Shown here in pieces: positions 11,057-21,790 of a stretch of DNA of 64,000 nt. This stretch comes from Tuctoria greenei. Lineage: Eukaryota; Streptophyta; Magnoliopsida; Poales; Poaceae. Under the pieces are notes generated by a model, which saw only the letters and a list, made by a program, of their open reading frames with translations, made no database searches and was not told where the DNA came from. A program made the translations under genes and the position numbers. Position 1 is the stretch's first letter; the number at the start of each line of letters is the position of its first letter. The stretch spans positions 132,778,230 through 132,842,229 of the forward strand of contig JAYESD010000007.1 of NCBI GenBank assembly GCA_036927565.1, given 5' to 3'.

Positions 11057-12003
11057 ACATTATCTTGGATCCTCGAAATGTGGTTTGAGTCTTGCACATC
11101 TGAATGTTACTTGTATTTGCCTCAAAATTCATGCATGCTTGCGAAAAACTTACCCCCCTCAATTTTCTATAAAATTATTTGAAATTATTGAATCCTTGTG
11201 AATTATGGTCATATTTTGGGTGTTGTTTGCTTACTTACCATGTTTGCAAAGATCTTTTTATTAAAACTAGCCCAAAAGGATCAAATCTCCGGTTAAAACT
11301 CAAATATATGTGTGTTTTCAGCCTTTGGACCGGATTAGTCTGCCTCTCTAGTCGGACAAGTCCGAAGTCCATCTTCTTCAGGCTCTGACGGACAAGTCCA
11401 AAACGAACTAGTGTTATCTGGCCCTTCTAGTAGTCCTGATAGAGTCCATGGAACGGACAAGTCTGGCCCCTGGGGACTTAACCCCCCCTAGAGGGCTCAT
11501 GACTCTTCACTTCTCTCTTCACTCTCTCTCCAACCACGAAAACCGCACCCCCAAATTCGCGATTTTCAATTCCATCCACTAAAAAATACTTCCAATACGT
11601 GGATTGAAGCCCCTAAGTGTGTGGGAACTCCTCCCCGCACATCTTCGCTCGATTCGACACCCGCATTTCGGCAATTTGAAGATTCAATGAGGTATTCTTG
11701 ACCTAACTCCAAATCCTTCGAGATTCAAATCTCTTAGGTCCCTTGGTAGAAACCTCTTCACAAAAGTTGTTCTAAAAGTCATTGTGATCCTAGCCTAGGA
11801 ATATTGTGCCCCGATTCATAGTTCTTACAAAAATCGTCAAGATTAGGGTTTATACTGTGTGTACCGGACTAGTCCGGCTTTTGAGGCGGACAAGTCAGGG
11901 TTCACAGTGTAAAACCCTATCTTTGATTGTTTTTGTGAATTCCAATGCAATATTCCACTTCCTTGGACTCATATACTCTATTGTTTATCTCTTCTCAGGG
12001 ACA
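11057..12003 (+). promoter_or_regulatory. candidate internal promoter and leader intron of element 2
   Basis: The region holds a cluster of CCGGACTAGTCCGG-related motifs (11326-11475, plus a perfect copy at about 11863-11880), the same motif that fills this element's LTR. After the array comes a CT-rich stretch (about 11500-11535), typical of plant transcription starts, but no convincing TATA box. A donor-like ATGAG|GTATTC lies at about 11691. A strong acceptor (pyrimidine tract then CTTCTCAG) ends at 11998, five bases before the ATG of the extra ORF. This suggests a spliced leader (intron about 11691-11998). The role is inferred from the arrangement. Confidence 0.5.
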
Positions 12004-13738
12004 ATGTCGAACCACGTCGACTCGCCCCTATCCAATCCAGAGCATGAGGTGCCAAGGCAAGAGACCTATCACCATGCACGTGAGGAGCGAGAGCTCGCTA
12101 TATCTCTCCTCGAGTCAAGGAGTGAGGCAAGGAAGGATAGAAACAACAACGAGAGGCTCATAACTCAGCTGCAGCCAAACAAGCCCCAATGAAGAAGATA
12201 CTTGTGACCATGGGTGAGAAAACAAGAACTCAAGCAGCTAGAGATGCAAAAGACAAAGGCAAGGCATTGATGGATGAACTGCTAAAGAAGAGAACATCAA
12301 TTGCCAAGAAGCCCACTAGCAAGGCGCAAGTTGGCATCACCATAAGAGAAAATAATAAAAAGGGGTCCTCACAACCTATTGGCCTTTTGAGAACGTCCTC
12401 GTCTGCAAGGAATCCAAATCGACAAGTCACTGTTGAAGCTAATTTATTCAGAGCTAAAGGGACAGAAAAAGCAAAGAGGTTGAGGATGGACGATGTATAC
12501 ACGTATGAGAAGCACACCGCCGACTGTCGGTTTTAGTGTGACTTTCACTGTGACTACTACTAGACGGTTACATGACGAAGCAGACGCCGGTGACAGATCC
12601 CCAATGGATTGATTGGGGATATATGGCGGAGAAGAACCACGGTGCCTTCAATGCGGTTATTGAAGCCATTGAGCATCATGGACTCAAGGAACTCATAGGA
12701 TTCGAATATGATTGGAATCTTAAGGTCATTGTGCAATTTTATACCACAGTATACTTCCATAGGCATGGAGACCGGAGAATCACTTGGCTTACTAATGGTG
12801 AGCAATATACAATCACCTATTGGGAGTTTGTCCAAATTCTTAGCTTGGAGGATCATATTGACACCGAGATCATTATTTCAAATCTCAAGGCTGTTGATAG
12901 GGATGATTTGGATTACATGTATCCAAGCCATTCAGTTTATGAGGCGGGGCACATAAGGAACATCAAGCCATTCTATAGTGTGCTCAACCGTGTTTTGAGG
13001 AAGACCATTGCCCCCAAGGATGGAGATGCAGGGATTATCCAAGGAAATCTGATACATTTGATGGTGCTTATTGATGGGGATGTGAGATTCAATGTTGTGG
13101 ACTATATCTTTTATGATACCTTCAACATCTCACACACTCCCAGCCGGTCTTGTGGCTATGCACCCTATGTGATGTATTTGATTGAGAACGTGTCCAGGCT
13201 CAAGTTCAAGAAGGATGTCACTCATAGGAGGCTTCGCTCTCAACTTCCTCCTCCAGAGCCTCCTGCACCAAGAAGGAATAATGTTGACCCTCTTGCCTCC
13301 TCCTTCTGTCCCATTCCTTTTCCTCCTCCTCCTCCTCCTCCTCCTCCTCCTCCTCCTCCTCCTCCTCCTCCTCCACCACCACCACCACCACCACCACCAC
13401 CACCACCACAGTCCGCGAGCAGCTTCTTCAAGTGCTTCAAGGCACTTTTCGCCTCTTGTCAGAAAGTGGAAGTTCGGACTCATCGCATGGAGCTTCACCA
13501 AGAGAAGTACCTCAAGGCGATGTGCGACAAGATTGAGGTTCCTATGTCTGCCGCTGCGGAGAGTGATGGAGAGTTGACTCCTTTTACTGAGTTCACTACC
13601 GATGAACTTGCTCAATTTGAGGAAGATGGAACCTCCAAGGATGCAACCTCCAACGATGAAGATGGCAATGAAGAAAATGAAGATCAGGAGGCTACGGAGA
13701 GCGACAATGAGCAGCAAGATGATGACGACGATGAGTAG
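12004..13738 (+). pseudogene. extra 3' ORF of element 2, with polyproline tract
   Basis: The ATG at 12004 (MSNHVDSPLSNPEHE) follows a splice acceptor. The reading passes through three frames: an N-terminal part to 12192, a basic Lys-rich part (12189-12536), and a long frame to the TAG at 13736-13738. The last frame includes IVQFYTTVYFHRHGDRR and ITWLTNGEQYTITYWEFVQIL, the pattern of plant retrotransposon extra ORFs, comparable in position to the extra ORF of element 1 but different in sequence. It then has about 30 consecutive prolines encoded by (CCT)n(CCA)n at 13321-13410, and an acidic Asp/Glu-rich C-terminus. Biochemical role unknown. At least two frameshifts make it a pseudogene here. 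Confidence 0.7.
13321..13410 (+). repeat. (CCT)n(CCA)n microsatellite
   Basis: An uninterrupted trinucleotide run of CCT switches to CCA, in frame with the extra ORF as polyproline. Both halves encode proline, so the change of unit keeps the residue. Confidence 0.95.
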
Positions 13739-14194
13739 ATTGTAGAACTCCCTTCCTCTTTTCCTTTTTGGTGTCTTGATAGCAAAGGGGGAGAGATTGA
13801 AGGGGGGTACTTCTTTCTTGTAGGGTTGTTGTCTCTTTTGTTGATCCTATACACTTGTAATATGTTTTAAATCTTGCATTCAAATTTGCGTAAGACTTGA
13901 TTTGTGTTAAGGACTGGAAGCACTTTATGATGTTTTCTTTAAGCTTAATTGTCATGTGATGCTTAATATTGCTTATCTCTCATTGCTTTATCATTTCCTT
14001 ATCACAAATCATGGACACAACACTTAGGCACCCCACCATAACATGTGTATGTATGATAACTATCTGAGATCCTTCATTCTTGATGCATACATTGAGGGGG
14101 AGTTACTCATACACACACTTTATATGAAAACCAATTTATATCATTCTTTGTTGAAGCTTAATGTGTTTTCATCAATCACTAAAAAGAGGGAGAT
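13739..14194 (+). other. 3' non-coding region and polypurine tract of element 2
   Basis: AT-rich sequence with a purine block at about 13785-13806 and the likely primer tract AAAAAGAGGGAGAT at 14181-14194, directly before the LTR. No coding sequence is seen. Confidence 0.75.
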
Positions 14195-15683
14195 TGAAAG
14201 TGCATCTAGGCATCCCCGTGGGTTTTGGATAATTGATGATGACAAATTAAGAGACTTATGAGTTTAGTTGATCTTAGGCACAAGTGTAAAAATGAAATGG
14301 ATGAAAAATCCTCAAAAAGTAAAAGATTGAAACGGGCATCGAAGACTCAAGCATAGAAGTAGGGTTTCTTATGTGTTGAGTTTAGACTAGCCTACTGTGT
14401 GTGAGGGTGTGTGTGTCAATTTCATTGAGATTAAAGAAGAGGGCTCATAGTTTTGGTCGAGAGAAACCTAAGTGATAAGCCTTATTGAGAGAAATCCCGG
14501 TTGGTCGGACTTGTCTGGGTTCTATGCCGGACTAGTCCGGGTGTGTCGGCTTAGTCCGTTTTAGGACAGACTAAGTGTTTCTGTGTGAGTTCGGACTTGT
14601 AGGTTTGGGGATAGACTAGTCCGTTCCACACTTGGTGATGGTTTTTGGAGCTAAACCACAGGAGGCCGGACTAGTGTGAACACTCCAGAGTAGTCCGTTT
14701 TTAGCCGGACTAAAGGTTTCTGTTTGAGTTCGAACTAGTCCGTTTTTGGTCGGACTACTCCGTGGCGTCATGACCATTTGAAATTCAAACATTGGCAGGT
14801 ATGCCATACTTTTGTAGAGTGTGACGTCGAGTGGTCCCGTTAGGACGGACAAGTTCGAGCCTCTGGCCGGACTAGTCTGGACTTTAGTTTGTGGCAATGG
14901 TTGGCTATCGGGACCCCTATAAAAGGGTCCCCCGATCTCTATTTGAGAATACTGGAACCCTAGCGCCGCCGAAAGCATCCTTAAGCCTTCCAAAGACTTC
15001 TCCCCTGTCTACTTGCTCTCTAGAACCAACATCTTGAGTGAATTAGGGTTTGGAAAGTGGAGAGAAAGAAGAACTTGTTGCTTTGGCTCTCGGTTTGATC
15101 TCTTGCACTTGGTGTTGTGTTTTTGTGACTTGTGGAAGTTGAGTTTCATGTGCTCATTATTGTTGATAATTTGTGGGAGCCTCAATTTGTGAGAAGTCCG
15201 AAGAACATTGTCGTTATCCCTTGTGATTAGTGGAAACCAAGCCGGCCTTGTTTGGTGGCTTGGTGAGAAGGGGGTCAAGTGAGACCCGATCGTTTGTGGA
15301 CATCTCAACGGGGATGTAGGCTTCTATGTGAAGATGAACCTCAGGATAAATTTTGTCTTACTTGTTATTTTAATTTCTGCTCATCACTAGAATTGCTTTT
15401 GGGGTTCATATTGATCATCACATTGTTCTTCATTGTAATATTGCAATCTAATCGTTCTTTCTAGTCAATACAAGTCATATTAGGTTGCTAGATTTCGTAT
15501 CCATCTTTCGTTGAACTAAAATCCACTAAAACTCATAAAAATCAAGTTTTTAAAGTTTTCCTGTGTGCTGAGTGGACTAATCTAGTCCTGACCCAGACTA
15601 GTCCAGTCTCTGTCATTTAATCTCGTTTTATTGAGTCATTTCAAGTAATATTGCCTATTCATCATCCCTCTAGGCAACTTTCA
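14195..15683 (+). repeat. 3' LTR of element 2 (1489 bp)
   Basis: Begins TGAAAGTGCATCTAGG and ends CCTCTAGGCAACTTTCA, an imperfect inverted pair longer than the usual TG...CA. U3 has at least ten CCGGACTAGTCCGG-related motifs (about 14500-14885), and two more degenerate copies lie near 15565-15610. A TATA box CTATAAAAG lies at 14917-14925. No partner LTR is in the window. Confidence 0.88.
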
Positions 15684-16227
15684 ACGTCGAACTCGAGTAG
15701 TTCACGAGCCTCGAGCTTCATTGACGCTAGATGTGGCCAGAGCAGTGGCAGCCCAGAGACCAAGACACTTCCTCACGGTCATCCATGTTCGGCAGCACTC
15801 CTTCGCGCTCCACGTTGTGAGTCAGAGTCTGTGGGTCGCGCTCTCCCTCTCTGTACCATCATCAGCTGTAATCTCTATTCCTTCAAAATTAATCTACTCA
15901 TTGCAATATGATACTGGCAATCAAGTCTGAATTAATTCCTCTACTAAATCTCAAAGGTCTATTATGGTAAGAGTGAGGGTGCTAGGAGTTATCAAATGAG
16001 AAGCGGAAGTGGAAGCACACCCACTTACAAGTGAAGATGCTCCAACACTCTCTAAGTGAGTGAGAAGAGGAGTGATCCGCGCATGCTCCTCCTCCCCGCT
16101 CATTGCACACGCGCACGTGCGTGCGAATTCGACACGAGCTCAACTTTTATTTTTGCTGTAAAAAAATTAGGTTGAGCTTGGGCCTCCAAATTGGGCCCAG
16201 ATAGAGATGCACACCTATACAAATACA
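15684..16227 (+). other. unassigned sequence between element 2 and the gypsy element
   Basis: About 540 bp that belongs to neither flanking LTR. An open stretch near 15721-15880 reads LDVARAVAAQRPRHFL and continues, but I do not recognise it. It could be a host fragment or an older element. ATACA at 16223-16227 is the left target duplication of the gypsy element. Confidence 0.4.
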
Positions 16228-19200
16228 TGTAACACCCATACTTCATGTACATAAAATTGAGCAAAACATAGTACATTCTAGTGTGCATTTTTGTGTGAAT
16301 TTTGAAGTTCAAACGAGTAGCATTTGTGGAAGTTTGAATTTGAAATCAAATCAAAAGAAAAAGAAATGAATAAGAAAAAGAAAAGGGCAAAACCCCCTAT
16401 TGGGCCAAATCTCTCACCCTCGGCCCATCTCTCCCCTCCCTCACCCGCGGCCCGACAGCCCTCTCCCCCTCTTTCTCTCTCTACCGGGCGGGGCCCGCCT
16501 GTCATCTTCTTTCCCAGCAACCGCCTCCCTCTCTGCACACCGCCGCGCCGCGCACCACCCCCCTACAACCGTCGCTCCATGCGCGAATACACCCCAGGGA
16601 AACCGCCAACACGATCACCACCAACCGCCGCTTTCTTCCCCTCTATAAATTGCCGCCCTCCTCCACTCTTTCACCCTCTCTGCGCCTAACCCTAACTTCA
16701 CCGACATCGAGGTTTGTCTCGCGTGTTCTTGACGCCTCGACGATTGCCTTACTCTCCCATCCACCCTAACCTGTTCGCCTTGTCGCCAGGAGCACGCCAG
16801 GCAAGCTTGCTTGGAGAAATTGCCGGGCTTCACCGGATTCGTCGGGTGCCGTTGCCAACCGCCACCGCCCCTCGTCATCAACCCTTCTCCGGCCGATTTC
16901 GGACTTTGAAACTCCCCTAGGTATGCTCCACTCTCTTCCCTCTCTCATTTAGTGCTAAATGCGCGTAGTTTAGACGACTTTTGGGCCGTTTCGGTCAATG
17001 CCGGCGAGGTCTGCTGCTGCGGGCACCGTGCGCCGCCGCGCACACGCGTGACCCGTGTCGCCGCGGCGATGTGGCCGCTTCGCGGCCGTTGGTTTGAGGC
17101 CGACGGCTGAGATTAGAAGGCCATACCGGTTCGGCAATATTAAATCTCGTGCGTTCATTTCAAAATCAACGGCCCACATTGAAAGCTTCATTTCCCGCCG
17201 CCGCAATTACACCGAGACCCCTGGAATCTTGTGAGCTACCCCCTGGATTTCTCTAGAATTCAAAGCTGGCCCCTAGGTTTAGCAATCTAGCCCCTGGACT
17301 CTCTGAAAATGGATTTAATCAACTAAATAAGCAATCTAAACCCTGGAAATTGGTGGAATCATGTTTCTAGCCCCTGTACAGTATAGGAAAATTACCAGAT
17401 AGCCCCTAATGTTTTATTTAATTGCTGAATATTGTTTATAGGAGTATTTAATGTGTAGGAAATAGATAAAAATGGTAAATAATTGTAAAAACAGTAGGAA
17501 AATTTGTGTAAATTCCTTTTATGCTGTAATAAAATTGTAAAGTGCACATAAAATATATTTTGACCCTAGAAAATTTATTAAAAATGTTCAAAATACATTT
17601 TGGCCATAGAAAATTAAATAAAAATGACTTTAGCCTATAAATAAATCTTAAAAATGTAAAATAAATATTAAATGCATTTTGGCTATGTAAAATAATAAAT
17701 TCTTTGTAGGGACGCATTAGTGTAGAATTTTATGCTTATGTGTATGCTGCGATGCCATGTATTGTGTGCTCTTTACTTATTTAGCTTTTATTTCTTTTTG
17801 CCATGCTTGGGCAATATATTTAGAGTCGTACTACGACCCCAACTTTAATCTCCAAGACCAAGACTTCAACAACAACCAGGTCTTCGAAGGAGGCAAGTGC
17901 CCTTTGACCATCTTGTACCAATTTTAGGATATTAGTTAGATGCATGCTAAATAAAATGACGATTTTTTTCATGATACATGCCTTGTTCCATATAATTCCT
18001 TGTCACCTGATTTGGGTTGGGAAGTAGATAGGTTTTAATTATGCTTAGCCATGCTTAGACATTGGGAATAGGATTTCATACAAATGTGACATAATCTACT
18101 TTATGATTACTTTCATCATGATGGACATACAATAGTAGTGGATAGGAATCTGGTGGTTGGATAGTTTTGGCATGGTGCAATTTGCACGAGACCCGGGATG
18201 GGGTTTGGCACCACCGGATTCTAAGGACTAGTTTATGGAGGAAGCCACTAAGCTTTAAAGTACCACCACGAGACTTAGATGGGGCGGCTTGGTCAATTAA
18301 TTAGGTTTATCCCGATGAAATGCTAGTAGTTGGATGGTGCGGGGAATGATGCAGGGGTACTGCTCTGAGAACCGCAAGGCTCAAGAGGGGGCTTCTGATG
18401 TGGAGGGTTACTCCAGGAATACCTCAGCGGGGAAACCTTAGTGGGCTAGTACTAGTCGGGGGAACCTTTGTAAAGACCATGTAGTGATTTCCTGGCCTCA
18501 CACCAAAGGAAGTGTGCAATGTGGTTAGGTACCACGGGCATTTAGGGAGGTTTGCTCAGTCCACCTGGCAACAGGGGATGAAATCACTGCTTGTGGGTAA
18601 AGGGTACACTCTCTGCAGAGATTTGGTAAAACTGTCATGACAGCCGTGCTCACAGACAAGAGCGGCTTGGGGCCAGTTCATAATTAGTTTATGGTTGGAA
18701 AATGGTGGTTATTTATGATTCGAGTTACAATTATCATCATTAATATGTGTTGGATTATTTCTTGAATTATGATATTGATAACTGAAAGCTATGGTTAGGA
18801 TCTAAGCATAGTGCTTAAGCCATAATTAGCCTACCCTTGTTCTAGCCAATCATGTCATTCTCTTCCCACACTTGCTGAGTACTCTATGTACTCAAGAGTT
18901 TACATTTCCATTAAAATATAAAGAAGAAGCGGCACTGGAAGACTTCTTCATCAACCCGGAGGACTTGGTCTAGGCTAGCGATCCTTCGCGCAACTGCCTG
19001 TGCAGATGGAGCCCTATTTGTCTAATTCGTCTTCCGCTGTAGTTTGGACTATGTGAATTATTTAGATGATGTAAATAGGTTTGTGGTTTGTATTTTTAGA
19101 CCTTCGGGTCGTACTGTAAGACTATTTATGTACTCGAACATGGCTATGTAATGATATTTCACTTTCGTCAACGCATGTACGATTCAACTGATCCTGGCGT

Positions 19201-19246
19201 ACATGTGATTAGCGTCTGTTCATCTTTTCGATGACCGGGCGTGACA
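16228..19246 (+). repeat. 5' LTR of the gypsy element (3019 bp)
   Basis: TATA box TATAAAT at 16644-16650, so U3 is only about 450 bases and the R/U5 leader is about 2.5 kb. A candidate splice donor CCCCTAG|GTATGC lies at 16919/16920. Inside are about six copies of a TAGCCCCTGG-like motif (17216-17408) and AT-rich degenerate repeats with TTTTGGCCATAGAAAATT-type units (17546-17700). Sampled against the 3' LTR it differs by about 4-5%. Confidence 0.93.
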
Positions 19247-19249
19247 AAG

Positions 19250-19261
19250 TGGTATCAGAGT
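19250..19261 (+). other. primer binding site of the gypsy element
   Basis: TGGTATCAGAGT follows the LTR end by three bases and matches the complement of initiator methionine tRNA. Confidence 0.88.
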
Positions 19262-19461
19262 TGTGTTGCCCGTAGGACGCAAGGCTAGTTAGAAATGGTC
19301 GAAAATAAGGACTATACTATTTTCTTATAAAATAGTATTTCCCAAAACTTTGTGCTTCCCACCTTAATCCTTGTGCCTCTTATCTTGCTGTACCTATTGT
19401 TTTTATTCTAACTTAATTTATTGATTATTGATCTCACTCTCTCCTTTTCAAATGTTTGTAG

Positions 19462-20193
19462 ATGGCGTGCAGCAAGCAGACGACACGCAAGTCGACTGGG
19501 GGTCGTGTTCCTCAACACGCCCTAGCCAGCCGTTCCGCACCTCACGCACCCAGCAGGGAGACAGTGCTGATCTCTTCTGGACGTGCTGCATCGAGGATGC
19601 GTACCCGCCTTCGCTCCCTCCTTCGTGCTGCAGGGTACCGTGAGTACCGTGTTCGCTTCGTCTACCACACTACTAGGGTCTCTGTACCCTCTACTAGTGG
19701 ACTGGAGTGGACTACCCAGCTGTCGATCTACTACGACTCGGAGCTGATGCACTCACACTACTCTCTGGCTTGGAGGAGCTCCCAGCGTGGTGCTGAGGAG
19801 CATGCTACGTGGGAGGCGACTATCTACTAAGGTCACGCCCACAGGTTCCGTCTCGAGCGCACGGAGCACGCGTTCACCCCTCAGCGCCCTAGTGGCGCAG
19901 CCGACTTCACTGGACATGACGTCAATGGGACTCTGCACTTCGCTTAGAGCGAGAGGCTTGTTGAAGACGTTGTGGAGTTGTCCTCATGACTCCAGCGCTG
20001 TCAGCCGGTGCTACAGGAGGATCACTGCGGCTGACCCGGACTCCCCTTAGTACGCGTCGGACACTGAGCGATGGGACCCAGACTCACCTGATCGTCGCGA
20101 GCACTCACCCGTGAAATCGGGAAAGGGCACAGAGGAGGACCCAGAGGAGGAGACCTAGGAGGACTCCAACGAGGACCCTGACCAGCAGGAGTA
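19462..20193 (+). pseudogene. ORF0 upstream of gag, with histone H3-like N-terminal tail
   Basis: The ATG at 19462 follows directly on a splice acceptor (TTTGTAG). The first residues read MACSKQTTRKSTGGRVP. Numbered as in histone H3, A1, K4, Q5, T6, R8, K9, S10, T11, G12, G13, P16, L20, A21 and A25 match, and several others are conservative. After about residue 25 the similarity ends; the rest is not an H3 core. It contains YREYRVRFVYHTTRVSV and, beyond a first stop at 19828-19830, readable segments such as GHAHRFRLERTEHAF. It ends in an acidic region (EEDPEEET, EDSNEDPDQQE) to about 20193. Stops and at least one frameshift make it a pseudogene. Rice RIRE3/RIRE8 gypsy elements are, from memory, reported to carry an 'orf0' here. 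The function is unknown; a histone-tail mimic is an inference. Confidence 0.7.
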
Positions 20194-20573
20194 GACTTGT
20201 GACCCTGTTGGACGACTCAGGACACCTACCCGTAGTATGTAGGAGCGTGTAGCTATGCCCTCTCTAGTCTTGAGTTGTGTTATATATGGTATTGTATTAG
20301 TGGTTTGCTTCATGGTGTGTGTGTGTGTGTGCGACATGAGTTGTGGAATGCCTAGGCATCCTGTCCACATCCACGTCATTTGTATATAGGCGTGTTAGTG
20401 TGTTGTGCGAGTTGTGGAATGCATTAGCATACTGTCCACATCTGCACTAGTTGATTAATGGATTTGATTATTATATATATGTTTCCCTTGATGCATGTAG
20501 TTGGGACCGTTACCATAGCGTACCCTTCTATATCTTATCTATTATCCTAAAGTTTCAGTTATTCCCTATACAG
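20194..20573 (+). other. spacer between ORF0 and gag, with (GT)n
   Basis: Non-coding sequence with a short GT microsatellite at 20317-20331 and a twice-repeated phrase 'gagttgtggaatgc(c/a)t' (about 20338 and 20410). It ends in a pyrimidine-rich acceptor TTCCCTATACAG immediately before the gag ATG at 20574. Confidence 0.6.
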
Positions 20574-21790
20574 ATGGCTGGTAGAGGCAGAGGTCGTGGA
20601 AGGGGTGCTGTACCCCAAGATGATGAATTTGGAGGATTGCCAGGATGGATGGGTAGGGGTGCTCGAGGAGCCCAGCAGCGCAGCAGATGCAACAGATGAT
20701 GGCCATTCAGACCCAACTGCTCAACAACCTCACCCAGATGGTTACCAATATGCAGCAAGCACCACCATTACCACCCAACCCTCCACCACCACCACCTTTT
20801 CGACCCAGGTCCTTCCTAAGGGACTTTCTTAACACCCATCCACCTACCTTTGCCACAGTTAGTGAGCCAATGTATGCCGATGATTGGCTTCGAGCAGTTG
20901 AGAGCAAGTTAAGGCTCATTCAATGTGAAGGAAGGGAGAAGGTACTGCTAGCTTCTTACCAACTCCAAGGACCTGCAGTCGACTGGTGGACTGCTTTCAC
21001 TGAAGACCATCAGAACCCGGAGAATATCACTTGGGAAGAATTCAAGACCAATTTCCGTAACCACTTTATGCTTGAAGGAGAAGTCCAAGCAAGGCGTGAG
21101 GAGTTTCTCATGTTAAAGCAAGGCCATATGACTGTGCAGGCTTACTTGAACACATTCACACAGTTATCTCGCTACGCAGCAACAGATGTGGATACAGATT
21201 CCAAGAAGCAGTTCCGTTTCATGAATGGACTTGACAAGGAGTTGAAGTTCGCCGTGTCTTCCAGTGACTACAACAGCTTTCAAAAGGGTGTTGACAAGGC
21301 TTTTGAAGTGTAGAGGACCAAGAAGGAGCTGGACGATGTTGACAGGAAGAGGAAGTTGGCTCTAGGACATGCTTCTAGTAGAAATGTACGCCCTCGTTTC
21401 ACCCCTCAGCCCGCAACACCCATGACTCGCCCTATGAACTCCTACTCAGGACAGAGGTACCCAAACTCCAACTATAGGCCACCCACACCCTACAACTAGC
21501 AGATGCGCCAGCAACAACAGCCTCCACGCCAACCAATGCAACCCCCTCGCCAGCAGATGCAACCACCTCACCCGTCGGCACTAGTTAACCGTCCCAATGG
21601 TCAACCACTGAGGAATCAACCAGGAGGTAACAAGGGCCAGAACAATGCTGTAGGAGTTCAGTGTTACAAGTGTGGAGAACTAGGGTACTACTCCAACAAT
21701 TGTCCAAAGAAGCAGCAGAACCCACCCGGACGTGTCAATCATGTGACATTGGAGCAAGCTCAAGAAGCACCTGACGTGGTGATCGGTATA
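20574..21790 (+). pseudogene. gag of the gypsy element
   Basis: Begins MAGRGRGRGRGAVPQDDEF at 20574. A frameshift near 20690 leads into the main frame with MYADDWLRAVESKLRLIQC and WWTAFTEDH, the retrotransposon gag (capsid) domain. Stops at 21311 and about 21499 probably replace CAG codons. The zinc knuckle CYKCGELGYYSNNC (about 21662-21703) has tyrosine where the histidine ligand should be, consistent with a CAC/CAT-to-TAC/TAT change. The region before the knuckle is Pro/Gln-rich (QPPRQPMQPPRQQMQPP). Confidence 0.9.

Larger units (their letters stand above)
11057..15683 (+). mobile_element. Ty1/copia retrotransposon, Maximus/SIRE type, 3' half (element 2)
   Basis: Plus-strand order: non-coding spacer with a motif array, extra ORF (12004-13738), purine tract, then a complete LTR (14195-15683). 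No gag or pol is seen in the window. The simplest reading is that element 1 (end at 11056) inserted between pol and the extra ORF of this element, so its gag-pol lies to the left of the window. The LTR starts TGAAAGTGCATCTAGG, nearly the same as element 1, which places both in one lineage. ACGTC at 15684-15688 would be one TSD copy. Confidence 0.8.

Noticed and set aside
13130..13717. ORFs with poly-Gly, poly-Val, poly-Leu, poly-Glu or poly-Trp runs opposite the proline tract
   Set aside because: These are other-frame readings of the same CCT/CCA microsatellite.
17448..17717. 89-residue minus-strand ORF inside the gypsy LTR
   Set aside because: AT-rich LTR repeats; no known domain, and the 3' LTR copy does not preserve it as an ORF.
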